NCBI GenBank assembly: GCA_964405405.1
Contig: CAYONT010000021.1
Coordinates: forward strand, 1 to 35,734
Source of the DNA: CAMCYM01 sp964405405
GTDB taxonomy: Bacteria > Bacteroidota > Bacteroidia > Flavobacteriales_D > Sanyastnellaceae
Direction of reading: 5' to 3'
Length of the DNA: 35,734 nucleotides
In this document: in pieces, positions 31,534 to 35,734 of the stretch
Numbering within the stretch: the stretch's first letter is position 1
How the letters are laid out: the number at the start of each line of letters is the position of its first letter
The notes under the pieces: generated by a model
Databases searched by the model: none
Told to the model about the DNA's origin: nothing
Seen by the model: only the letters and a program-made list of their open reading frames with translations
Made by a program: the position numbers and the translations under genes

Positions 31534-31652
31534 CATCCTAACAATCTACTTGTATCCACTCCGGTGCGCACGAACGCCCCGTTTTGAAATACGGCTGCGA
31601 TGATACACCACAGATCGGTATAAAAATTTACAATTTCGACGAATAGCCGTAT
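31534..31652 (-). ncRNA. Candidate structured small RNA ending at the orphan terminator
   Basis: This AT-richer stretch lies between the VHPO gene and the orphan terminator. On the minus strand ATACGGCT (31652-31645) can pair with AGCCGTAT (31596-31589), and inside it ATACC can pair with GGTGT. A transcript of about 130-150 nt ending at 31502 would fit. No known family (6S, SRP, tmRNA, RNase P) was recognised and no tRNA. A short basic reading frame ending at 31546 is the alternative. Low confidence. Confidence 0.25.
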
Positions 31653-31655
31653 AAT
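31627..31655 (+). promoter_or_regulatory. Sigma70-like promoter upstream of the VHPO gene
   Basis: TTTACA (31627-31632), 17 nt, TATAAT (31650-31655) is a near-perfect E. coli-type promoter. Bacteroidota primary sigma factors use a different consensus, so it may be chance in an AT-rich spot. Confidence 0.25.
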
Positions 31656-31714
31656 GTTTACGTAGTGGGATTCTGCACCCCCAAGCGACGCAATGCCGGG
31701 AAACCCCTCTGCCG

Positions 31715-31722
31715 TACTTTTG
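31715..31722 (+). promoter_or_regulatory. TACTTTTG promoter element of the VHPO gene
   Basis: TACTTTTG is a full match to TAnnTTTG and gives a leader of about 27 nt before the ATG at 31755. No TTG is seen at the usual -33 distance. Confidence 0.45.
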
Positions 31723-31754
31723 GGGGGAAACCCGGGGGAAACCGGCACCTTGGC

Positions 31755-34700
31755 ATGCAATTGAATCGCTACGTCTGGATTGGGGTGGCACTGGGGACGC
31801 TGCTCGCGGGGCAGGTTTGGGGACAAAGCCCGGCCGCCTTCGTGGACGTCAGCGACGCCATGGGACTGTTTCCCGCAGGTTCCCACCACGCAGTCGCGGT
31901 GGCCGACTTCGATGGCGACGGCTGGGAGGACATCTATGTGGGGACCACCGGCGGTCCCAACCAGCTCTATTGGAACCAGCAAGGGACCGGTTTTGTGGAA
32001 CTGGCAGCCGAAGCGGGGGTCGCGGACGGGGGCAACACGATGGCGGCCGTTTGGGCGGATTTCGACAACGATGGGGATCCGGATTTGGCCACCGGCAACA
32101 GCAACTCGCCCAACCGGTTCTACCGGAACAACGGCAACGGCACGTTCACCGACCTGACCGCGGCCTGGGGCCTGGGGAGCGTCGCGAGCTGCAGGAGCCT
32201 GAACGCCGCCGACTACGACCGCGACGGGTGGATCGACCTCTACGTCACGAACCTGGGAAGCCAGAACATCTTGTGGCGCAACCTGCAGGGAAACGGATTC
32301 CAAAATGTCACCCAGAGCAGCGGCGCGCTGGATGTGCAGATCGGCATGGGCACCATCTTTTTCGACTACGACAACGACGGAGACGCCGACCTCTACCTGA
32401 CGCACGACGCGAACCAGCCCAACAAGTTGTACCGCAACAATGGCAACGGCACCTTCACCCACCAGGCGGTACAGGCGGGGCTTGCCTACGCGGGCAACTG
32501 CATGGGCGTGGATGTGGCGGACATCAACCACGATGGCTGGCTGGACGTATACATCACGGACCTCTATCCGTCGGAACTGTTTCTGTCCGATGGCGACGGG
32601 ACCTTCACGGCGGTGGGACCTGCGGCAGGGGTGGACGATGTGGGCATGACCTGGGGCTGCGCGTGGTTCGATTACGACCAGGACAGCGAGTGGGATTTGT
32701 ACATCGTCAACGACTACTTGTTCAGCCCCTTCCTGAACCTGTTATACCGCGGACGGGGGGATGGAACCTTCGAGGTGACCAGCAGCGGCAATCCGGCACT
32801 GGAGCATCCGTACTCGGATTACGGGCTGGCGCAGTTGGATTTCGACCGGGATGGGGACCGGGATTTGGTCATCGCCACGAGCGGTTCGGGGAGCCAGCCG
32901 GGGGTGACGCTGTTGCGCAACGACGCCGCGACGGGCAACCAAATCGTTTTCAAGCTGGAGGGCACCCTGTCGAATCGGGATGCGGTGGGTGCGCGCGTCT
33001 CGTGTCATTTTGCAGGCCAAACCCGGCACGACGAAATTTCTGCCGGCCAGGGTTACAGCGGAGCGAGCACCCTCGAGGTGCACTTCGGGCTGGGCCCAGC
33101 GACGGGGGTGGACAGCGTGGTCGTCCGGTGGCCCAACGGGGGGTACAGCACGCACGGTCCTTTTCCCGCCGGCACCCGACAACACTTGCTGGAACCGGGC
33201 GCGCAGCCGTGGTTCGAGGCGGGCTGCACCCACCCGGAAGCGTGCAACTACCTCCCGGCGGCCACGGTGAATGACGGCAGCTGCGTCTTTGCCCTGCTGG
33301 GCACGGACTGCGATGGCAACCCGCTTCCGGGTGGGTTCGGGCCGGGCACGCACAGCATCGCCCGGGTTTGGAACGAGGTCCTGCTGCACTGCATCCGGCA
33401 CGACTGGGCGCGTCCCACGGTGCATGCGCGCAACCTGTGGCATGGGTCGGTGCTGATGTACGATGGCTGGGCCGCCTGGGAACCGCCCGCGGTGGATGGG
33501 CCCCGCACGTATTTGTTGGGGCGCGAGGTGGACGGGTTTGTGGTGCCGTTCGCGGGCGTCCCCGTGCCCAATTCGGAGGCGGAGCGGGCTGAGGCCCGGC
33601 GTCGGACGCTCAGTTACGGGATGTACCGGCTCCTGCACCACCGGTTTGCCCAGGCGCCCCAGCACGCCGTCATCGTGGCCGAACTGGAGGCCCGCATGGC
33701 CCAGCTGGGGCTCGATCCGGACTTCACTTCCGTGGACTACACGACGGGGAATCTCTTGGAAGCGGCGGGCGCTTTGGGGAATTATTTGGCCTCGCAAATC
33801 ATCGCCTGGGGACTGCAGGACGGAAGCCAGGAGGCCATCGGGTACCAGAACACGTATTACAACCCGGTGAACTGGAACTTGGTGATGGCCCAGCCCGGGA
33901 ATCCGGATATGTTTTTCCCGAACCGTTGGCAGCCGCTGCAGCTCACGTCGTTCATCGATCAAGGGGGCAACCCGACCCCGACGCCCACGCCAGAGTTCCT
34001 CAGCCCTGAGTGGGGCAATGTGACGCCTTTTGCCCTCGATCCCCAAGCGGCCTCGGTCTACGAACGCTTCGGCGGGTTGTACCGGGTGCACCTGGACCCG
34101 GGTCCACCTCCCCTGCTCGATCAGAATGCCGAAACGGGTTGGGAGGACGACTACAAGTGGGGGCACGGGATGGTGGGGCTGTGGTCCGGGCTGTTGTCCC
34201 CCGAGGATGGGGTCCTGTGGGACATCAGCCCCGCTTCGATGGGGGCGGCCGAGGCGCTCACCCCGACCACGTTCGCAGAGGCCCGCAACCACTACGACTG
34301 GCTCGAGGGTGGGGCCGAGGCGGTGGGCCATCCGGTGAACCCGGTCACGGGGGCGCCCTATGCTCCCCATTGGGTGCCCCGGGGGGACTTCACGCGGGTG
34401 CTGGCGGAGTACTGGGCGGATGGTCCCCAATCCGAAACCCCGCCGGGCCATTGGTTCAAGCTGTTCAACGAGGTATGTGACCATCCCCTCCTCGCCCGCC
34501 AATGGCGCGGCGAAGGTCCCCTGCTCGACACGCTCGAGTGGGACGTTCGCGGGTATTTTGCGCTCGGAGGCGCCCTGCATGACGCCGCCATCGCGGCCTG
34601 GAGCATCAAGGGATGGTACGACTATGTCCGCCCGGTCTCCGCGCTGCGCTGGATGGCCGACCGAGGCCAAAGCTCCGACCCTGAAGCCCCCAACTACCAC

Positions 34701-35492
34701 GGCGCAGGCATCCCCCTGCTCCCCGGTCGCATCGAGCAGATCACGGCCGCCGACCCGCCCTCCCTCCGCGGTGCCAACAACGAGCACCTCCACAAGATCA
34801 AGGTCTGGGCCTGGCGCGGCCCCTCGACGATCGCCTTCCCCGAATTCCAAACGGCCGGGGTGGGCTGGATCCGGCTCGAAGATTGGTGGCCCTACCAGCG
34901 ACCGACGTTCGTCACGCCCCCGTTCGCGGGGTACATCTCCGGCCACTCCACGTTCTCCCGGGCGGCCGCCGAGGTTCTCACCTTGATGACGGGCAGCCCC
35001 TACTTCCCCGGCGGGCTCGCCGAGTTCGTCGCCCCCGCGAATGCGTACCTCCACTTCGAGGACGGCCCCAGCGTGGACGTCCGGCTCCAATGGGCCACCT
35101 ACCGCGACGCGGCCGAGCAAAGCGCCCTCTCCCGCATCTTCGGCGGCATCCACCCGCCCCAAGACGATTTCCCGGCCCGCTGGATCGGGCGCTCCGTGGG
35201 CATCGACGCCTTCCATTGCGCCGAGACGTACATGGACCCGTTGGCGGCACCTGGGTTTTGTGGGGGCGATTGGGCCCAGGCCGGCGCCTGCCCCGGCGAC
35301 CTGAACGCCGATGGGGTCCGCAGCCTGCCCGACCTACTCTGGCTCCTCGCCGCCTTCGGTGCCTCGCCCCCGCCTCCCTACCCTGCGCTCTACCCGTCGG
35401 TCGGCAGCTCCGCCGACCTCACTGGCGACGGACTCGTGGCCACCAACGACCTCCTGGCCCTGCTGGCGCTGTGGGGGGCGCCGTGTTTTTGA
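31755..35492 (+). CDS. Exported FG-GAP/ASPIC-UnbV protein fused to vanadium haloperoxidase domain
   Basis: A 1245-residue exported protein. Signal peptide about 1-23 (VWIGVALGTLLAGQVWG). Residues 45-375 hold seven FG-GAP/VCBS repeats with Ca-binding loops such as DFDGDGWED, DFDNDGDPD and DYDRDGWID. An ASPIC/UnbV domain follows (about 405-462), then a GCTHPEACNY...NDGSC motif (490-510). Residues 535-1155 form a vanadium-dependent haloperoxidase/PAP2 domain with every vanadate ligand: K952-x6-R959-P960, S1062-G1063-H1064 and S1126-R1127-x5-H1133, the spacing of fungal chloroperoxidase. Two dockerin-like EF-hand segments (DLNADGVRS, 1182; DLTGDGLVA, 1221) end it; no T9SS-type C-terminus is obvious. 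It may halogenate or oxidise outside the cell, or act as a phosphatase. Codon use shifts near 34.4 kb. Confidence 0.85.
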   Translation: MQLNRYVWIGVALGTLLAGQVWGQSPAAFVDVSDAMGLFPAGSHHAVAVADFDGDGWEDIYVGTTGGPNQLYWNQQGTGFVELAAEAGVADGGNTMAAVWADFDNDGDPDLATGNSNSPNRFYRNNGNGTFTDLTAAWGLGSVASCRSLNAADYDRDGWIDLYVTNLGSQNILWRNLQGNGFQNVTQSSGALDVQIGMGTIFFDYDNDGDADLYLTHDANQPNKLYRNNGNGTFTHQAVQAGLAYAGNCMGVDVADINHDGWLDVYITDLYPSELFLSDGDGTFTAVGPAAGVDDVGMTWGCAWFDYDQDSEWDLYIVNDYLFSPFLNLLYRGRGDGTFEVTSSGNPALEHPYSDYGLAQLDFDRDGDRDLVIATSGSGSQPGVTLLRNDAATGNQIVFKLEGTLSNRDAVGARVSCHFAGQTRHDEISAGQGYSGASTLEVHFGLGPATGVDSVVVRWPNGGYSTHGPFPAGTRQHLLEPGAQPWFEAGCTHPEACNYLPAATVNDGSCVFALLGTDCDGNPLPGGFGPGTHSIARVWNEVLLHCIRHDWARPTVHARNLWHGSVLMYDGWAAWEPPAVDGPRTYLLGREVDGFVVPFAGVPVPNSEAERAEARRRTLSYGMYRLLHHRFAQAPQHAVIVAELEARMAQLGLDPDFTSVDYTTGNLLEAAGALGNYLASQIIAWGLQDGSQEAIGYQNTYYNPVNWNLVMAQPGNPDMFFPNRWQPLQLTSFIDQGGNPTPTPTPEFLSPEWGNVTPFALDPQAASVYERFGGLYRVHLDPGPPPLLDQNAETGWEDDYKWGHGMVGLWSGLLSPEDGVLWDISPASMGAAEALTPTTFAEARNHYDWLEGGAEAVGHPVNPVTGAPYAPHWVPRGDFTRVLAEYWADGPQSETPPGHWFKLFNEVCDHPLLARQWRGEGPLLDTLEWDVRGYFALGGALHDAAIAAWSIKGWYDYVRPVSALRWMADRGQSSDPEAPNYHGAGIPLLPGRIEQITAADPPSLRGANNEHLHKIKVWAWRGPSTIAFPEFQTAGVGWIRLEDWWPYQRPTFVTPPFAGYISGHSTFSRAAAEVLTLMTGSPYFPGGLAEFVAPANAYLHFEDGPSVDVRLQWATYRDAAEQSALSRIFGGIHPPQDDFPARWIGRSVGIDAFHCAETYMDPLAAPGFCGGDWAQAGACPGDLNADGVRSLPDLLWLLAAFGASPPPPYPALYPSVGSSADLTGDGLVATNDLLALLALWGAPCF

Positions 35493-35514
35493 GATACGGC
35501 GGCTGCGCCGTGGG

Positions 35515-35557
35515 GACATGCGCGGCTGCGCCGCCCGAAACAGGAAATAGGAGATGG
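35515..35557 (+). repeat. 43-bp repeat, copy 1
   Basis: Begins GACATGCGCGGCTGCGCC and ends GAAATAGGAGATGG. It differs from copy 2 at two positions (CTGCGC versus CTACGC, and CCCG versus CCGG). Confidence 0.9.
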
Positions 35558-35595
35558 GAAATAGGAGATGGGAGATATCGCCGCTACGCGGCGGA

Positions 35596-35638
35596 GACAT
35601 GCGCGGCTACGCCGCCGGAAACAGGAAATAGGAGATGG
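35596..35638 (+). repeat. 43-bp repeat, copy 2
   Basis: Begins GACATGCGCGGCTACGCC and ends GAAATAGGAGATGG; 41 of 43 bases match copy 1, spaced 81 nt start to start. Confidence 0.9.
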
Positions 35639-35692
35639 AAGACATGGCCGCTGCGCCGCGGGAGATAGGGCGACTGCGCCCCGCGAGATGCG

Positions 35693-35724
35693 AAAAAAAC
35701 CGCGGCCCTCGCTTCGCTCGGGCC
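35693..35724 (-). terminator. Possible terminator at the right edge (minus strand)
   Basis: Minus-strand GGCCC (35724-35720) and GGGCC (35708-35704) enclose an 11-nt loop with an inner GC-GAA-GC, followed by GCGG and seven U (35699-35693). It may end a minus-strand gene beyond the window. Confidence 0.3.
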
Positions 35725-35734
35725 CCTCAGGCCT

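Larger units (their letters stand above)
35493..35692. repeat. Island of GC palindromes and GGAGATAGG-like repeats
   Basis: No gene is visible. About six units each join a GC-rich palindrome (for example CGGCTGCGCCG or CGCCGCTACGCGGCG) to a purine stretch of GGAGATGGGAAATAGGAGAT type or to GACATG. Two copies of a 43-bp unit are nearly identical (35515-35557 and 35596-35638). It resembles a REP/BIME-like element or a mosaic intergenic repeat. Confidence 0.75.

Noticed and set aside
31540..31680. tRNA gene in the AT-richer intergenic region
   Set aside because: No cloverleaf with a T-loop GTTCRANNC and matching acceptor stem could be found on either strand.
31546..31791. A minus-strand frame of up to 81 codons ending in a basic peptide (KRGVRAHRSGYK)
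   Set aside because: It starts inside the VHPO gene, has no good start near the intergenic part and no known match; the RNA explanation fits the terminator better, though a very short peptide cannot be excluded.
32742..35216. An 824-codon open frame on the minus strand opposite the VHPO gene
   Set aside because: It has no recognisable motifs, and the plus-strand protein is clearly real; long antisense frames are expected in such GC-rich coding DNA.
35493..35692. CRISPR array at the right edge
   Set aside because: The repeats are composite palindromes without uniform spacers and no cas gene is present.

Overview
The window looks like a piece of a high-GC member of the Bacteroidota, probably a Flavobacteriales relative from an aquatic habitat. 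Three things point there. Promoters fit the Bacteroidota pattern (TTTG about 19 nt ahead of TAnnTTTG). Several families are typical of this phylum: DUF3127, the DUF151-UVR nuclease-like protein, a long flavin-reductase-like protein, and the secreted family often mislabelled asparagine synthetase B. Two exported proteins also carry the GCT-P-A-NY...DGSC cysteine motif common in marine Bacteroidota. A run of 10 N beside an 18-base C homopolymer marks a scaffold join, so this is a draft or metagenome assembly. No rRNA, tRNA, CRISPR, IS element or prophage was found; most of the content is housekeeping.

Layout. 1-4122 (minus): etfB-etfA, DUF151, purE and a flavin-reductase-like gene in one tight operon, then DUF3127 with its own promoter, cut by the left edge. 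4308-8227 (plus): pdhB, hppA (K+-type membrane pyrophosphatase) and a small lipoprotein. 8300-13169 (minus): glmM-type mutase, cysteine desulfurase, GH3-family enzyme, deoxynucleoside kinase. 13280-17603 (plus): a five-gene operon of TPR protein, ComA-like phosphosulfolactate synthase, rhodanese, DUF368/PopT-like transporter and aroE. 17610-19948 (minus): tgt then LptF/LptG-type permease. 19995-22817 (plus): DUF554, WYL regulator, a small unknown, SiaB-like kinase. 22842-25796 (minus): dnaB and the asparagine-synthetase-B-like exported protein. 25958-31016 (minus): radC, wecB, polysaccharide-deacetylase-like protein, upp, a small membrane protein and a YjjG-like HAD phosphatase, coupled by overlaps or gaps of 3-6 nt. 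31134-31388 (minus): rpsT. 31755-35492 (plus): a 1245-residue exported protein joining FG-GAP repeats, an ASPIC/UnbV domain, a complete vanadium haloperoxidase/PAP2 active site and dockerin-like repeats. The right edge is a small island of GC palindromes and GGAGATAGG-like repeats.

The most interesting signals are: (1) several transcription units whose TAnnTT(T/C)G promoter element ends only 4-5 nt before the start codon, suggesting leaderless mRNAs, most clearly in the divergent glmM/TPR pair; (2) the FG-GAP/ASPIC/vanadium-peroxidase fusion, with an abrupt shift of codon usage near 34.4 kb; (3) a candidate structured RNA with its own terminator at about 31.5-31.65 kb; and (4) the composite repeat island at the right end. 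All calls are by eye from sequence and remembered family features; no database search was run.
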